A DNA stretch of 64,000 bases from positions 124,001 through 188,000 of the forward strand of contig NZ_QZCS01000007.1 in assembly GCF_003594915.1 (NCBI RefSeq), read 5' to 3'. The position numbers were made by a program, and so were the translations under genes. Below the pieces are notes generated by a model. That model had not been told where the DNA came from and made no database searches. It saw only the letters and a list, made by a program, of their open reading frames with translations. The DNA comes from Enterobacter chuandaensis. GTDB taxonomy: Bacteria > Pseudomonadota > Gammaproteobacteria > Enterobacterales > Enterobacteriaceae. Shown in pieces: positions 42,874-55,600 of this stretch; the first letter of the stretch is position 1, and every line of letters begins with the position of its first letter.

Positions 42874-44205
42874 ATGGTGAAGGAACGTAGAACCGAACTG
42901 GTCCAGGGATTCCGCCATTCTGTTCCCTATATCAACGCCCACCGGGGAAAAACGTTTGTCATCATGCTGGGCGGCGAAGCCATCGAGCATGAAAATTTTT
43001 CCAGCATCGTCAATGACATTGGCCTGCTGCACAGCCTCGGGATCCGCCTGGTGGTGGTCTACGGCGCACGCCCGCAGATTGACGCCAACCTGGCCGCTCA
43101 CCACCACGAGCCGATTTACCACAAACATACTCGCGTCACGGATGCAAAAACTCTGGAGCTGGTGAAACAGGCGGCGGGTCTGCTGCAGCTGGATATTACC
43201 GCTCGCCTGTCGATGAGCCTGAACAACACACCGCTACAGGGCGCACATATCAACGTCGTGAGCGGCAACTTTATCATTGCCCAGCCGCTCGGCGTGGACG
43301 ATGGCGTGGATTACTGTCACAGCGGCCGCATTCGTCGTATTGATGAAGAAGCCATTCATCGCCAGCTGGACAGCGGTGCCATCGTGCTGATGGGCCCGGT
43401 GGCGGTTTCCGTAACCGGCGAAAGCTTTAACCTGACGTCCGAAGAGATTGCCACGCAGCTGGCGATCAAGCTCAAGGCGGAAAAAATGATTGGGTTTTGC
43501 TCCTCCCAGGGCGTCGTAAACGATGAAGGGGTGATTGTGCCGGAACTCTTCCCGAATGAAGCCCAGGCCCGCGTGGAAGCGCTGGAAGCCGAAGGCGATT
43601 ACCACTCCGGCACCGTCCGCTTCCTGCGTGGTGCCGTGAAGGCCTGTCGCAGCGGCGTGCGCCGTAGTCACCTGATCAGCTATCAGGAAGACGGCGCTCT
43701 GCTGCAGGAGCTATTCTCCCGTGACGGTATTGGTACCCAGATTGTGATGGAAAGCGCCGAGCAGATCCGCCGCGCAACCATCAACGATATCGGCGGCATT
43801 CTGGAGCTGATCCGTCCTCTGGAGCAACAGGGTATTCTGGTGCGTCGCTCCCGAGAGCAGCTGGAGATGGAGATCGACAAATTCACCATTATCCAGCGCG
43901 ATAACCTGACCATCGCCTGCGCCGCGCTCTATCCGTTCCCGGAAGAGAAGATTGGTGAAATGGCCTGCGTGGCGGTGCACCCGGACTACCGCAGCTCTTC
44001 ACGCGGCGAAATGTTACTTGAGCGCGTGGCGGCACAGGCGCGTCAGATGGGGCTGAGCAAGCTGTTCGTCCTGACGACGCGCAGCATTCACTGGTTCCAG
44101 GAGCGCGGGTTCACGCCGGTAGATATTGATTCCCTGCCGGAAACGAAGAAAGAGATGTACAACTATCAGCGTCGTTCAAAAGTGCTGATGGCTGACCTTG
44201 GATGA
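42874..44205 (+). CDS. argA: N-acetylglutamate synthase
   Basis: The 443-residue enzyme makes N-acetylglutamate from glutamate and acetyl-CoA, the first step of arginine synthesis. The N-terminal amino acid kinase domain (about 1-290) binds feedback-inhibitor arginine; the C-terminal GNAT domain carries the acetyl-CoA site around [16 protein letters not shown]. Length and sequence match E. coli ArgA. It is repressed through the tandem ARG boxes upstream and ends at a terminator shared with recD. Confidence 0.98.
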   Translation: MVKERRTELVQGFRHSVPYINAHRGKTFVIMLGGEAIEHENFSSIVNDIGLLHSLGIRLVVVYGARPQIDANLAAHHHEPIYHKHTRVTDAKTLELVKQAAGLLQLDITARLSMSLNNTPLQGAHINVVSGNFIIAQPLGVDDGVDYCHSGRIRRIDEEAIHRQLDSGAIVLMGPVAVSVTGESFNLTSEEIATQLAIKLKAEKMIGFCSSQGVVNDEGVIVPELFPNEAQARVEALEAEGDYHSGTVRFLRGAVKACRSGVRRSHLISYQEDGALLQELFSRDGIGTQIVMESAEQIRRATINDIGGILELIRPLEQQGILVRRSREQLEMEIDKFTIIQRDNLTIACAALYPFPEEKIGEMACVAVHPDYRSSSRGEMLLERVAAQARQMGLSKLFVLTTRSIHWFQERGFTPVDIDSLPETKKEMYNYQRRSKVLMADLG

Positions 44206-44210
44206 TACGA

Positions 44211-44240
44211 CGCCCTCACCGTCCGGTGGGGGCTTTCGTT
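44211..44240. terminator. argA terminator (convergent with recD)
   Basis: GCCCTCACC pairs with GGTGGGGGC (one G-U wobble) around GTCC, followed by TTTCGTT. It lies 6 bp after argA and against the recD stop. Confidence 0.8.
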
Positions 44241-46060
44241 CAGACGGCCCCAAATATCGCGCTCAGCCCGCTTCGGCGTTCCGTACGGGCGGCAATCGCC
44301 TGCACCAGCACCCGTTCGTCGGCATAGAGCGACAGGCGCTGACGCGCGCGCGTAATGGCGGTATAGATCAGCTCGCGGGTAATGACCGGTGAAAGCTGCG
44401 TGGGCAGGATCAGCGCCGCATGGTTAAACTCAGAGCCCTGAGATTTATGCACCGTCATCGCCCATGCGGTTTCATGCTCGGGCAAACGGCTGGGCTGGAA
44501 AGACTTTACGCTGCCGTCTGGCATCTGGAACCAGACGCGAAGCCCCTGACCGCGATCGAGCGCAATCCCGATATCTCCGTTAAACAACCCCAGCGCGCTG
44601 TCGTTGCGGGAGATCATCACCGGCCGCCCTTCATACCAGCGGGAGTGCGGGGTACGGTTGATTTTACGCTTTTGCGCCAGCAGCTGTTCCAGCCTGTCGT
44701 TCAGGCCGCTGACGCCAAAGGGGCCTTCCCTCAGCGCACAGAGCAACTGATATTCGCCAAACGCGGCAATGACCTGCTCCGGCGTGCTTTGCTGCTGTAC
44801 GCCCGTCAGAAAATGTTGATACCCCAGCAGGGCGTCATCAAGCATCGCCTGATATTCTTCCCCGGTTTGCAGCGATTTTTTCTCAATATCCGTATAGGTT
44901 CCGTCGAACACCGCAGTGGTGGTGCGCCGGTCGCCCCGATTCACTGCCGCCGCGAGCTGGCCGATGCCGGAGTCGCTGCCGAAACGGTAGCTTTTTTGCA
45001 GCAGACACAGGCTGTCGCGCAGCGCCCCTGCAAGCGAATGGTTTTCAGAGGTGAGCGAACATCCGGTGAGACGGGCTAATTCCTCTGCACGTTCCGCGGT
45101 ATATCCCAGGCTGGCATAGGTGCAGATATCGCCCAGCACGGCTCCGGCCTCAACGGAGGCAAGCTGATCGCGATCGCCGAGAAAAATAACCCGCGCGTGC
45201 GGCGGGAGCGCATCGATCAACCGCGACATCATCGTCAGGTCAATCATCGACGCTTCATCCACTACCAGCACGTCCAGATGCAGCGGGTTACCGGCATGGT
45301 AGCGCAGACGCTGGCTGCCCGGCTGAGCGCCAAGCAAGCGGTGCAGCGTGCTGGCTTCGTTAGGGAAAAGCGCAAGCTGATCCCCGGAAAGCGGCAGTTT
45401 TTGCAGCGCCCCGCCCAACGACTCTGTCAGACGCGCCGCCGCTTTCCCCGTGGGGGCTGCCAGGCGAATACGGCATTTTTGCTCACCCGATAACTGAATC
45501 AGCGCGGCAAGCAGCTTTGCCACGGTGGTCGTTTTTCCGGTGCCCGGACCGCCAGAAATCACCGATATCCGCCGCGTTAACGCCACCGCTGCCGCCACTT
45601 TCTGCCAGTCTGTCGCGTCGTCAGAGGTAAACAGCATATCCAGCGTTTGCCGGAGCAGTGCTTCATCGCACGCTAGCGGAGCATTGGTCTCGCTGAAGAA
45701 GCGCGCCACCGTTAGCTCGTTACGCCACAGCCGGTTCAGATACAAACGTTCTCCCGTCAAAATCATTGGCGTACCGGTATCGGCGCCGCTGACGGCAGGC
45801 GAGCGGAGTAATATTTCCTGCCAGTCCACGGCCTCACCCAGCAGCGCGAAACACGCCTGTAAAGCCGGGGGCATTTTCTCATCCACCACCAGACGTGAAA
45901 GTGGCAGACACACGTGCCCCTCCCCCGCATCTTTGCTCAGGATCGCGGCGGCAAGCATGACGGCAGGCTCTTCGCCCGCCACCATCATGGCAAACTGCAC
46001 ATCCAGGTGGCGCAGTAATCGTTGTTCAACCGCGTCCAGCAGTAGTGCCTGCATCGTCAT
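44240..46060 (-). CDS. recD: Exonuclease V alpha subunit (RecD)
   Basis: The 606-residue 5'-3' helicase of RecBCD carries Walker A in [17 protein letters not shown], Walker B in [12 protein letters not shown], and the C-terminal UvrD-like motif VHKSQGSEF with [11 protein letters not shown]. Length agrees with E. coli RecD (608). Its start ATG overlaps the recB stop (ATGA); a second in-frame ATG six bases on (46054) could also be used. It is the last gene of the recC-ptrA-recB-recD string. Confidence 0.97.
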   Translation of the reverse strand: MTMQALLLDAVEQRLLRHLDVQFAMMVAGEEPAVMLAAAILSKDAGEGHVCLPLSRLVVDEKMPPALQACFALLGEAVDWQEILLRSPAVSGADTGTPMILTGERLYLNRLWRNELTVARFFSETNAPLACDEALLRQTLDMLFTSDDATDWQKVAAAVALTRRISVISGGPGTGKTTTVAKLLAALIQLSGEQKCRIRLAAPTGKAAARLTESLGGALQKLPLSGDQLALFPNEASTLHRLLGAQPGSQRLRYHAGNPLHLDVLVVDEASMIDLTMMSRLIDALPPHARVIFLGDRDQLASVEAGAVLGDICTYASLGYTAERAEELARLTGCSLTSENHSLAGALRDSLCLLQKSYRFGSDSGIGQLAAAVNRGDRRTTTAVFDGTYTDIEKKSLQTGEEYQAMLDDALLGYQHFLTGVQQQSTPEQVIAAFGEYQLLCALREGPFGVSGLNDRLEQLLAQKRKINRTPHSRWYEGRPVMISRNDSALGLFNGDIGIALDRGQGLRVWFQMPDGSVKSFQPSRLPEHETAWAMTVHKSQGSEFNHAALILPTQLSPVITRELIYTAITRARQRLSLYADERVLVQAIAARTERRSGLSAIFGAV

Positions 46061-49000
46061 GCCACCTCCTCCGTGCCTGTAGCAAACAGGTTATCCATTT
46101 TTTCAATCAACTCCGCAGCCGGACGCGTACTGAAGACGCCGGAACGCGGGTCATTAGCATCCACGCCGCGCAGGAACAGGTAAATTACGCCGCCAAAATG
46201 GTCTTCATAACGGTAATTGGCCATGCGATGACGCAGGTAGCGGTGCAGTGCCAGGGTGTAAAGCTGGTACTGCAGATCGTAGCGATGCATTTGCATCGCA
46301 GAGGCCATCGCGTCTTGCGTGTAGGCTTCGCTGCTTTCACCCAGCCAGTTCGATTTGTAATCCAGCAGGTAGTAGCGCCCTTCATGGCGGAAAACGAGGT
46401 CGATAAAGCCTTTCAGCATCCCCTGCACCTGGCGGAAATTCAGCGGCGGGCACCCGGCGGATAACGGATCGTACTCGCGGATCATTGCATCAAGCGCCTC
46501 GGCCCTGAGCGGGCTGGCAATAGGAAGATAAAACTCCATCTCCACCTGCTTATCTTTGGCGGTCAACTGGCTCAGCGAAATCCCCTGCGCCGTGAGTGGC
46601 GCGTGCAGAATAGCGCGGATCCATTCCGTGAGAACCGGCTGCCACTGCGCGTCGTAGCCGCCGCTCTGCAGCATCTTCAGCACCCACTCATCGGAAACCG
46701 GCTGGGTAAAATCCAGCTCCTCAAACAGACTGTGCAAAAACGTGCCCGGCGAGGCGCCGCGTGGGAACTGATGAGGTGTGAGCACGGGCTCAACGGGCAC
46801 ACTCCCGGCACCTGCGGCATCGACATCCAGTTTTGGCATCAGATCCTGCGCAATACTCTGCCCGTGCTGCTGTAAACCGGAGTAGCTGGTGACGCGCCAG
46901 TCGTCGGCAATCATGCGGGCAACCTGTCGGGCATGCAGCTCAGAGGCCTGCTGCTCAGGCGTCTGCCAGCGACTGTTGTCGGGCTGGGTCGGAATATGCA
47001 GGGCAACATGCTCGGTGCAAAGCGATTCGATGCACTGGCGCAGCCCTGCGGCATCTTTGGGTTCGCCGCGCTGAATAAGCCGCCCCAGCGCGCTCAGATG
47101 AAAATCACTCTCGCCGCTTTTTTCGCCACGACGGCGGAACAGCGGCGCAATGCCCAGACTGCAGTGCCAGACTGAACGGGTCAGCGCCACGTAGAGCAGA
47201 CGAAGATCTTCCGCCAGACGCTCGGCTTCGGCCAGCTCAACGCTGGACTCCGCGTTGCTGAGATCGAGCACCGCCTCAAACGACTCGCGATCGTGGTAAA
47301 AAGCCTGGTCCTGCACGCGGTAATTGGCGATAAATGGCAGCCAGACCAGCGGATACTCCAGACCTTTCGACTTGTGAATGGTAACGATCTGCACCAGATG
47401 TTTATCGCTCTCAAGGCGCATCTGCTGGCTGGATGAATTACTGTTCGGGTCAGCAATCTGCTGCGCCAGCCAGCGCACCAGGGCGTGCTCGCTCTCCAGC
47501 TGCGTGCCCGCTTCCTGGAGAAGCTCGCTGATGTGTAAAATATCGGTCAGCCGACGCTCGCCGCCCGCGGTCGCGAGCATGTTCTCCGCAATGTGACGCT
47601 GTGCCATGAGCTCGCGCACCATCGCCATCACGCCGCGCTTCTGCCATTTTTCACGGTAGCGAACAAACTCTTCTACCACGGCATCCCATGCGGATTCGTC
47701 ATTGTTGAGCGCATCAATGTCACGCGCATTCAGCCCGAGCATCGCGCTCGCCAGTGCGCTGCGCAGCGTGCTTTCCCGCTCCGGCGCCAGCACGGCCTGC
47801 AGCAGCCATAGCATCTCCTGGGCTTCCAGCGTTTCAAAAACGCTGTCGCGGTTGGAAAGGTAGACGGACGGTATATTCAGTAACGTCAGGGCATCGCGGA
47901 TAAGTGCGGCCTCCTGACGGCTGCGCACCAGCACCGTGATATCCGATGCCTTAACCGGGGCAGGTTTATCCCCCTTCCACAGCAGTGCTTCACCGCGCGC
48001 ACCAGCGCTGAGCCAGTCCCGAATTTGTGCCGCACAGTGCTGGGCCATGGCGTTTTGATAGTCCGCGACGCCGCAGCCCTCTCCATCCAGCAGCCAGAAA
48101 TTCATGGCGGGCTGCGTTTCGCCGTTAAATTCGAAGCGCAACGAGGCATTTTTCGGGGCGAATTTGACCGGCTGGAAAGGGATCTCCCGGAACATAAACG
48201 CCGTATCCATGCGGCCGAAAAGCGCGTTGACACTTTCCACCATGCCGGGAGAGGAGCGCCAGTTGGTGTCGAGCGTGTAGTGCGCGTCGACCTCGCTACG
48301 GGCTTTCATGTAGGTGAAAATATCCGCACCGCGGAAAGCATAAATGGCCTGCTTAGGATCGCCGATTAACAGCAGCGCGGTGCCGGGCTGCTGGCGCCAG
48401 ATACGGCGGAAAATACGGTATTGCTGAGGGTCGGTATCCTGAAATTCGTCAATCATTGCCACCGGGAAGCGGGTGCGAATCGCGGCGGCAAGCGCTTCGC
48501 CATTTTCACTGCATAACGCCGCATCAAGGCGGCTCAGCATATCATCAAACCCCAGCTCGCCCCGGCGGCGTTTCTCACGCGCGACGGCTTCGCGAATCTC
48601 CGTCATGGCGCGGACGATCATCAGATCGTTAAGCGTTAATGGCTCTGCAAGCAGGGTTTCAATCGCCACAAACAGGGGATGTTCAGGCACAATGCCGTCA
48701 GCTTTGGTCCGCTCAACCAGGAAACGCTGCGAGAATTTTTCCAGCGCGTCCGGGAGCAGGTAGCCTCGCGTCTCTTCCTGCGCCCACGCGCTGATCTTCT
48801 CGATCCATTTTCCCTGGTTGCCGCGGTTGAACTTTCGTCGGTCGATCCCGGAATTCTCAATGATCGCGTCAATCTCGCCGACAGACTCAATCCATTTTTG
48901 CTTGATGTCGGCAATTTTCGCGATGATTTTTTCATGGCGCGAAGCCAGAGTTTCATCCGCCGGGGGCGGAGATTTGATCGCTGGTGCTTCCCCCTGAAGA

Positions 49001-49599
49001 TAACGATCGATGGCGCGCAGCAGCGCTTCGGGCCCCTTCCACAACGCATGTACCGCTTCGGCAATATCGCGCTGTAACGGATAGCAGTGGCGACGCCAGA
49101 AATCCGCGCAGGCCTGATAGCGAAGCACGGATTCATCTTCAATAAGCTGTTGTTCAAACAGCATGCCGGATTCAAACGCATTCAGGCTCAGCATGCGCTG
49201 GCAAAACCCGTGAATGGTAAAGACGGACGCTTCATCCATCTGCCGTTCAGCGAGAAGCAGCCACTGGGCCGCCTGTTGCTTATCGGCAATCTCTTCCAGA
49301 AGGCTCGCGTAGAGAGGGTTTTCCGTGCTCTGGCGCAGGCAGGCGATACGCAGCTCGTGGATATTGGTACGAATACGGCCGCGCAGTTCAGCGGTGGCGG
49401 CCTCGGTGAAGGTGACGACCAGCAGCTCTTCCACGCTCAGAGGACGAGGAAAAGCGGCGTTACCGCCAAGCCCTAACAGCAGGCGCAGATAGAGCGCGGC
49501 GATGGTGAAGGTTTTTCCCGTTCCCGCTGAGGCTTCAATCAATCGTTCACCCTGCAGAGGTAAACGTAAGGGATCAAGGGACTCAGCGGTATTGGTCAT
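46057..49599 (-). CDS. recB: Exonuclease V beta subunit (RecB)
   Basis: The 1180-residue subunit is the 3'-5' helicase and nuclease of RecBCD, which repairs double-strand breaks. Walker A is [16 protein letters not shown] near residue 25. The UvrD-type motifs [28 protein letters not shown] and VALTRS are present. The C-terminal PD-(D/E)XK nuclease site with [10 protein letters not shown] and [10 protein letters not shown] is intact. Length equals E. coli RecB. It overlaps both ptrA (4 bases) and recD (4 bases). Confidence 0.98.
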   Translation of the reverse strand: MTNTAESLDPLRLPLQGERLIEASAGTGKTFTIAALYLRLLLGLGGNAAFPRPLSVEELLVVTFTEAATAELRGRIRTNIHELRIACLRQSTENPLYASLLEEIADKQQAAQWLLLAERQMDEASVFTIHGFCQRMLSLNAFESGMLFEQQLIEDESVLRYQACADFWRRHCYPLQRDIAEAVHALWKGPEALLRAIDRYLQGEAPAIKSPPPADETLASRHEKIIAKIADIKQKWIESVGEIDAIIENSGIDRRKFNRGNQGKWIEKISAWAQEETRGYLLPDALEKFSQRFLVERTKADGIVPEHPLFVAIETLLAEPLTLNDLMIVRAMTEIREAVAREKRRRGELGFDDMLSRLDAALCSENGEALAAAIRTRFPVAMIDEFQDTDPQQYRIFRRIWRQQPGTALLLIGDPKQAIYAFRGADIFTYMKARSEVDAHYTLDTNWRSSPGMVESVNALFGRMDTAFMFREIPFQPVKFAPKNASLRFEFNGETQPAMNFWLLDGEGCGVADYQNAMAQHCAAQIRDWLSAGARGEALLWKGDKPAPVKASDITVLVRSRQEAALIRDALTLLNIPSVYLSNRDSVFETLEAQEMLWLLQAVLAPERESTLRSALASAMLGLNARDIDALNNDESAWDAVVEEFVRYREKWQKRGVMAMVRELMAQRHIAENMLATAGGERRLTDILHISELLQEAGTQLESEHALVRWLAQQIADPNSNSSSQQMRLESDKHLVQIVTIHKSKGLEYPLVWLPFIANYRVQDQAFYHDRESFEAVLDLSNAESSVELAEAERLAEDLRLLYVALTRSVWHCSLGIAPLFRRRGEKSGESDFHLSALGRLIQRGEPKDAAGLRQCIESLCTEHVALHIPTQPDNSRWQTPEQQASELHARQVARMIADDWRVTSYSGLQQHGQSIAQDLMPKLDVDAAGAGSVPVEPVLTPHQFPRGASPGTFLHSLFEELDFTQPVSDEWVLKMLQSGGYDAQWQPVLTEWIRAILHAPLTAQGISLSQLTAKDKQVEMEFYLPIASPLRAEALDAMIREYDPLSAGCPPLNFRQVQGMLKGFIDLVFRHEGRYYLLDYKSNWLGESSEAYTQDAMASAMQMHRYDLQYQLYTLALHRYLRHRMANYRYEDHFGGVIYLFLRGVDANDPRSGVFSTRPAAELIEKMDNLFATGTEEVA

Positions 49600-52478
49600 T
49601 CTTTCTTACTCCAGGGCATAGATTGCTGCAGCGCGCTGACGCTCTTCCAGACTTTCCAGCCTTCCGGGTTCACGTAGTCCGTTTTCCCGTTCTGGCTACC
49701 GGAAACCTGAGACAGGATGGTAATACCCTGCGGCTTAATCACTGCCTGATGGAAGAAATCGGCAGCCTTCTGCGGCGTCAGCTGTTTAATCTCGGCCACT
49801 ACTTTATCACGCGAATCAAATTTCAGATTACCGCGATCGAAATCTTTGCTCAGCTGCGAAGCCTCTTCACCCAGCGTCTGCGGCGGCTGCATCACCTGCG
49901 TGATAACGGCCTGCTGGATCTGGGCAAACTCTTCCGGCTTCATGGCGCGCAGTTTTGCTTCCACCTGCGGGAAGAACGCCTGATAGCGCTGCCAGAGATA
50001 GGCCGGTTGTTTGTCGCTGCTTTGCAGCAGGAAACCCAGCCCCCATTGACGGCCCACGTTCATCGAGAAAGCAAATACCGCATAGCCAAGCTGCTCTTCA
50101 GTGCGCAACTGGTTATAGAACCAAGGCTGAATAATCTGTCCCAGAACGGCGCTCTGCGCAGAACTTGCGAATTCATCATAGCCCGTTGGTACGAACACCG
50201 CGGCCAGCGCAGAATCCGTGCTGCTACCCGCTTTTTCAAAAATCACATTCTGTTTTTTCTCAACCAGCACGTCCTGGTTGCGACACCACTCGTCGCCTTT
50301 CGAACCGAGTTGTGTGCGGACATTTTCTGCCAGCGTTTTGGCCTGATCTTCGCTCATGTTGCCGACGATAAGGAACTCGGGACGCGTATTGGTTTTCAGC
50401 GCATCACGGTATGCCAGCACGTCTTTTAAGGTGACAGATGGCAGCAGCGCGCGGCGGTCTTCTCGCTGGAAATAAGGTATTTGCGAAAGCATTTGCGCAG
50501 GCATAAGCGCCTGATCGTAAGCTTTGCCCTTCTCGGCCGAGTCCATCATCTGCGCATACCAGGATTTGGCCTGCTCAAGCTGTTCTTCCGTCGGCGTGTA
50601 GCTAAAGTAACCTTCCAGCAGTGCCTGGAAAAGCTGAGGCAAACGCTGGGTATAGCCGTTTGCATTGAGCATCAACCCGTTGTTGGCGTTGGTGGAGAAG
50701 CTGATCCCCCCCACGGCCGCCTGGTTACTGAGCTGATCGAGCGCGATACCGGCCAGATAGTCATTGAGCGCGAACATGACCTGGTTTTTGGCGCTATTCA
50801 TCGCTTTCGGGTTACGCAGAACCACGCTGACATCGGCCTTCGGCTCGCTCGTGAAATAGCGGCTTGGGGTGTACACCACGCGCAGCGTCGGCTCATCAAT
50901 AATGAGCTCCGGATGTGGGTAATCCTTAGTCGTTTTAATCAGCGAGAAATCATCCGGGATGTAGGGGTTCAGCTCCGGCAGCTTCAACGCTATCTCACCG
51001 GCCTTCTTCTGCCAGTCGGCGAAAGTCTGGTCGCTGATTTTGTCTACCTGATAAGGGGCATCAACAAAGTACGCCGTCTTGTTGTGCGGTTCGTTCGGGC
51101 TGATGTACCAGATGCGGGCATTCTGCGGGGTCATCATCGCCAGGCGCGCTTTTACCGCCTCGGCATCATAACGATCGGCAATATTGACCGCGTCAAGCGT
51201 GTGCGCCACCGGCACGCGGATCATGGTATCCGCCAGCCACTCCACGTAATCCATGTCGCGGGTTATGGACGGGTAGCGGAAATCGAGATCCAGCACGTGC
51301 GCCAGTTCATCAAAATAGCGCTTATCGACGCCTTTCTCGCGCAGTAAAGAGAGGTAGCTAAAGATTGCCGCCACCACTTCATCACGGTTGGCCTGCCCTT
51401 TGTCGGTCAGCGTGGCGGAGATCGCCAGCACGCCGCTATTGCCGTTTACCACGGGATCGGAATCGGCGCGGATCCCTTCCACCAGTCCCTGTTTTTGCAG
51501 CCAGTCAGATAAGGTTCCCGGGCTGCGGTTACCAATCAGGTAGGTCACCAGCTCGTCGGTTTTACTGCGAAACTGGGCGGTGTTGTTATCAATGCGGAAC
51601 TCAACGCGCAGCACTTTGCGGGGCATGGCAGGGACGTAATGGATAACGATCCCTTTTTGCGCGTCCGTGACAACCGGTACGTCTATCTTCGGCAGGTCGA
51701 TATTTTTATTCGGCACCCGGCCAAACGTTTGAGCCGCCAGACCGGCAAGCTCCGGCAACGGTTTGTTGCTGTAAATAACCGCCTTCATCAGGTTAGCGGA
51801 GTAGTATTTGTCGCGAAACGCATGCAGAGCGTCAATCACCGGGCTACCCGGTTTATCGCTCAACGTCTCCAGATTACCGCCCGAGAAACGTGACCCCGGA
51901 TGCGCCGGGTTGATCGTCTCGGCGCTGACCTGCGCCATGCGCATACCGTCCCGGGTACGGGCCATGGTCAGCTCCGCATTAACGGCATTGCGCTCGCGGT
52001 CGGCGTATTTTTTATCCAGCAGCGGCGCAGCGATAGCATCGGCAAGACGATCAACCGCCCCTGCCAGCGCGTCATTTTCGACTTCGAGATAAAAGGCCGT
52101 GCGGTACGGTGCCGTGCTGGCGTTGTGGCTGCCGCCGTGCATTTTCAGGAATTCAGAGAGGCTATCCGGCTGCGGATATTTTTTAGAACCCATCAGCGTC
52201 ATGTGTTCAAGGTAATGCGCCAGCCCCGGATGCGCCTCAGGATCTTCCAGCGATCCAACCGGCACTACTAACGCCGAGAGGGATTTCACCGCCTGCGGAT
52301 CGGAAACCAGCAGCACAGTCATACCGTTATCAAGGCGGATAGCCTGATACTGGCGGGTATCTTTTTCGCTCTTACGGATAGTTTCCTGAACGGGTTGCCA
52401 ACCGGAGTCTGCCTGAGTGACGGGAGCCCAAAGGGCGACAAACAAAACAAACGCTTTGAACAAGGTGCTGCCTGGCAT
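49596..52478 (-). CDS. ptrA: Pitrilysin (protease III)
   Basis: The 960-residue periplasmic zinc metalloprotease of the insulinase family cleaves small proteins. A cleavable signal peptide spans about residues 1-23 (LFKAFVLFVALWAPVTQADS). The inverted zinc motif HYLEHMTLMG near residue 88 and the downstream Glu are visible. It has the four-domain M16A layout and lies between recC and recB as in E. coli. Its role in the rec operon is not obvious. Confidence 0.97.
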   Translation of the reverse strand: MPGSTLFKAFVLFVALWAPVTQADSGWQPVQETIRKSEKDTRQYQAIRLDNGMTVLLVSDPQAVKSLSALVVPVGSLEDPEAHPGLAHYLEHMTLMGSKKYPQPDSLSEFLKMHGGSHNASTAPYRTAFYLEVENDALAGAVDRLADAIAAPLLDKKYADRERNAVNAELTMARTRDGMRMAQVSAETINPAHPGSRFSGGNLETLSDKPGSPVIDALHAFRDKYYSANLMKAVIYSNKPLPELAGLAAQTFGRVPNKNIDLPKIDVPVVTDAQKGIVIHYVPAMPRKVLRVEFRIDNNTAQFRSKTDELVTYLIGNRSPGTLSDWLQKQGLVEGIRADSDPVVNGNSGVLAISATLTDKGQANRDEVVAAIFSYLSLLREKGVDKRYFDELAHVLDLDFRYPSITRDMDYVEWLADTMIRVPVAHTLDAVNIADRYDAEAVKARLAMMTPQNARIWYISPNEPHNKTAYFVDAPYQVDKISDQTFADWQKKAGEIALKLPELNPYIPDDFSLIKTTKDYPHPELIIDEPTLRVVYTPSRYFTSEPKADVSVVLRNPKAMNSAKNQVMFALNDYLAGIALDQLSNQAAVGGISFSTNANNGLMLNANGYTQRLPQLFQALLEGYFSYTPTEEQLEQAKSWYAQMMDSAEKGKAYDQALMPAQMLSQIPYFQREDRRALLPSVTLKDVLAYRDALKTNTRPEFLIVGNMSEDQAKTLAENVRTQLGSKGDEWCRNQDVLVEKKQNVIFEKAGSSTDSALAAVFVPTGYDEFASSAQSAVLGQIIQPWFYNQLRTEEQLGYAVFAFSMNVGRQWGLGFLLQSSDKQPAYLWQRYQAFFPQVEAKLRAMKPEEFAQIQQAVITQVMQPPQTLGEEASQLSKDFDRGNLKFDSRDKVVAEIKQLTPQKAADFFHQAVIKPQGITILSQVSGSQNGKTDYVNPEGWKVWKSVSALQQSMPWSKKE

Positions 52479-52617
52479 TACGACCTCTTTATCACGGCTT
52501 CATCATTAACAAACTGCGTGCTGGACACGCCAACATCTCTTTATTTAGGTACATCAGTCCGTGATAAGAAGTGCATCATAAATGAACACCCCATGCTGCG
52601 CAATTTTTATACAGCGC

Positions 52618-55600
52618 TCAGGACTGATTAAATTTAAACAACGGTAACAGGTAGCGTTGCGCCTCTTCCGTGATTGCCTCGAAGTATTCTGGCTCAAGCG
52701 TTCGCCATAAGCGTTGATACCAGACATCCTCACCTTCACCACGCACCATCATGTTTCCTTCGTAGGCCTGCATAAATTTACTGCGCGCTTTCTGCAACGA
52801 TGCCTCATCCGTTAACATCGCATCATTTTGCGCGTCATAACAGGCTTTTATCCACGCACCGCCGCTTTCAGGCAGTAGCAAAAGGGGTTTATTCATTCCC
52901 TGAAGATAGCCCTCAATGTACAAGGACAGATAGCGTAATGCCTGTTCTGCCTCCATTGGCGGGAAGCGCCACTCCCCCTCTTTGCGCACGAATATCCGGC
53001 TTTCGCCCTGATGACCACCCGCACTGTAGACAAGATGTTCCAGCCAGAGTTGCAAACCTTGTGAAACGCTGAGCATGGAGGGCCGCCAGCGCAGCAATCC
53101 ATCCGGCTGAACCTGGGTTAGCCAGCCCGTAAGTTGGATGCCGTTGCAGATGAGATCGATTTCGATGCTTTGGCCGGGCTGGCGGTGCTCCCTTACGCGC
53201 TCCGCCAGAGCAGTCATCTCCTGGCACTGCGCCTCCCAGACGATCTCCCCGAAAGCGCCGTAAGGCAGTTGTCCTGCGGCACGGTAGCGGCGGTAAAGTT
53301 TGTCAGCATCTTCTTCTTCAACCAGCGCATTCAGCAACTGGAGGTTTAACTGATAGCGCTCCAGCCCTTCCAGGGTAAAGGGCTCTGCATCCGGGATTTC
53401 GCTCTCTTCAGAACGGAAGTTGACCTGCAATCGCTGCTGGAAGAAGGCGCGCACCGGATGCGCCCAAAACCGCTGGAGCTGTTCGAATGTCAGGGTGTTA
53501 ATGGGCAGCGGGTCAAGCGCCTGAATGAAATCCGTATGGGCTCGCCCCTCTTTTTTCGCTGCAGGTAGCCATTCGCGGGCATAGCTCTGCTGTTCGCTGA
53601 CAACGTAGTTTACCGGGTCAAACGGCATGCGGCTGTGGATACAGGTAATGTGCGCCTTCACCCGCTGTTCGCTTTCATCACAGTTCAGCCCTTCATCGCC
53701 AGCCAGATAGTGGCTCTGGCCGATATAATCCACCAGCTCCTGCACCAGAACGGAGGGGAAACGCTCGCTGTTGTCCTGAATGGAGCGGCCGATATAGCTG
53801 ATATAGAGCTTGCTCTGGGCGGATATGAGCGCTTCAAGGAAGAGATAGCGGTCATCATCACGACGGCTACGATCGCCCCGCTTTGGATCTGCGCTCATCA
53901 AATCGAACCCCAGCGGCGCCAGCGCTCGCGGATAAACACCGTCATTCATACCGAGCAGGCAGACCACCTTGAAGGGAATTGAACGCATTGGCATCAGGGT
54001 ACAGATATTAATGGGGCCAGCCAGGAAACGCTGGCTGATTCGCTCCTGGTCAAGGCGTTGCGTCAGCTCATCGCGCAGCAGTGACAAAGGGATCGCTTCG
54101 AGATAATGGGAATTCACGCCCTCGTCGACGATAGCCTGCCACTGCGTTTCGATGAGCGCCATCGCCGCTTCGGTGTCGTTGTCTGGCAGGAAGAAATCAT
54201 TGAGTAACGCCCTGCAAACCGGGAGCCACTCTTCAAGCGGGCGCGGCTGCATAAGCTCACGACGCCAGCGGTTAAGCTGCATCAGCAGAGAAGCTAAATG
54301 CCCCACCAGTTCAGCAATTAACCCGCTGGATTCATCGTAAGGCAGCACCTCGTTCCACTCGCCCTGGCTGCTCTCCATGGCGTAGCCGAGCAGCATACGC
54401 GTCAGGCCAAACCGCCAGGTGTGTTGCCCTGTCGGCGGGAGTTCGAACTCCTGGACGTTATCGTCATCAATGCCCCAGCGAACGCCGGACTCATTAACCC
54501 ACTGGCGAAGGTAGCGCAGCCCTTCTTCATTGATGTTGAAGCGGGCGGCCAGCACGGGAACATCCAGCAACGCCAGGACATCCTCGGAGATAAAGCGGCT
54601 ATCCGGCAATGAAAGCAGGGTGAGAAATGCCTGCAATGCCGGATGCGACTGACGGGCACGACGGTCAGAGATGGCGTAAGGCAGGTATCGCTCACCCGTC
54701 GCACTGCCGAAGACAGCCTGTATAAAGGGACTGTAGCTGTCGATATCCGCCACCATCACCACAATATCGCGCGGAGTGAGTTCGGGATCGTCCTGCAGCA
54801 TCGCCAGCAGCCGATCGTGAAGCACTTCAACCTCACGCTGCGGGCTATGGCAGACATGGATTGTGATGCTGCGATCGTCAGCGTCCAGCTTTCGCTTGCT
54901 GTCGCTGCGTTCAAACTCTTTCGCCGTCACGCCCATGACGGCGCGATTTTCCAGATCCAGAATATCTAACTGGATATTATGCAGCAGGCAATCCGGGGCA
55001 ATCTCAACAAAGGCATCCACGTCGCCCTCGCCTGATGACGTAATATCGGAGAGCATGTGTATGTAATCACGCCCCAGCTTCCCCCATGAGGCAAGCAGTG
55101 GATTGGGCAGGTTCTGGATGCCGTCTTCATCAAAAAGCAGCCCGGCAGTCGAACCGTCTTTAAACAGCGGGACGGATCGTTCTTCAAAAAGGCGCTTTCG
55201 TTGGCGAGTTACCAGCCGCGCAAGCCAACGTTCGTCGAGGATATCTCCCCAATACTGTCGACAAGGGTTGGTGAACAAAATATGGATATCAATATGTTTA
55301 CCCAGCGCATTCAATGCCTTCAGATAAACAGGCGGTAGTGCGGATATCCCACAGATAAAAACGCGTGACGGCAGTCGGGCTGGGCGCGCCGACGCATTCT
55401 CGAGTATTGAGATAAACCGATCGTACAGGTTGGCACGGTGCCACTTAGGCTGCCCAAGTTTCTCCGTATGCTCTACCAGCGCCTTCCACAACGGTGCCTG
55501 CCAGATTTGCGCCTCCGGTAGCCCTTCAACCAGTTCACCCGCTTCCCAGCGAATTAGCCAGTCAGAGCGGTAAACAAGGTATTGGTCGTAGAGATCGGCG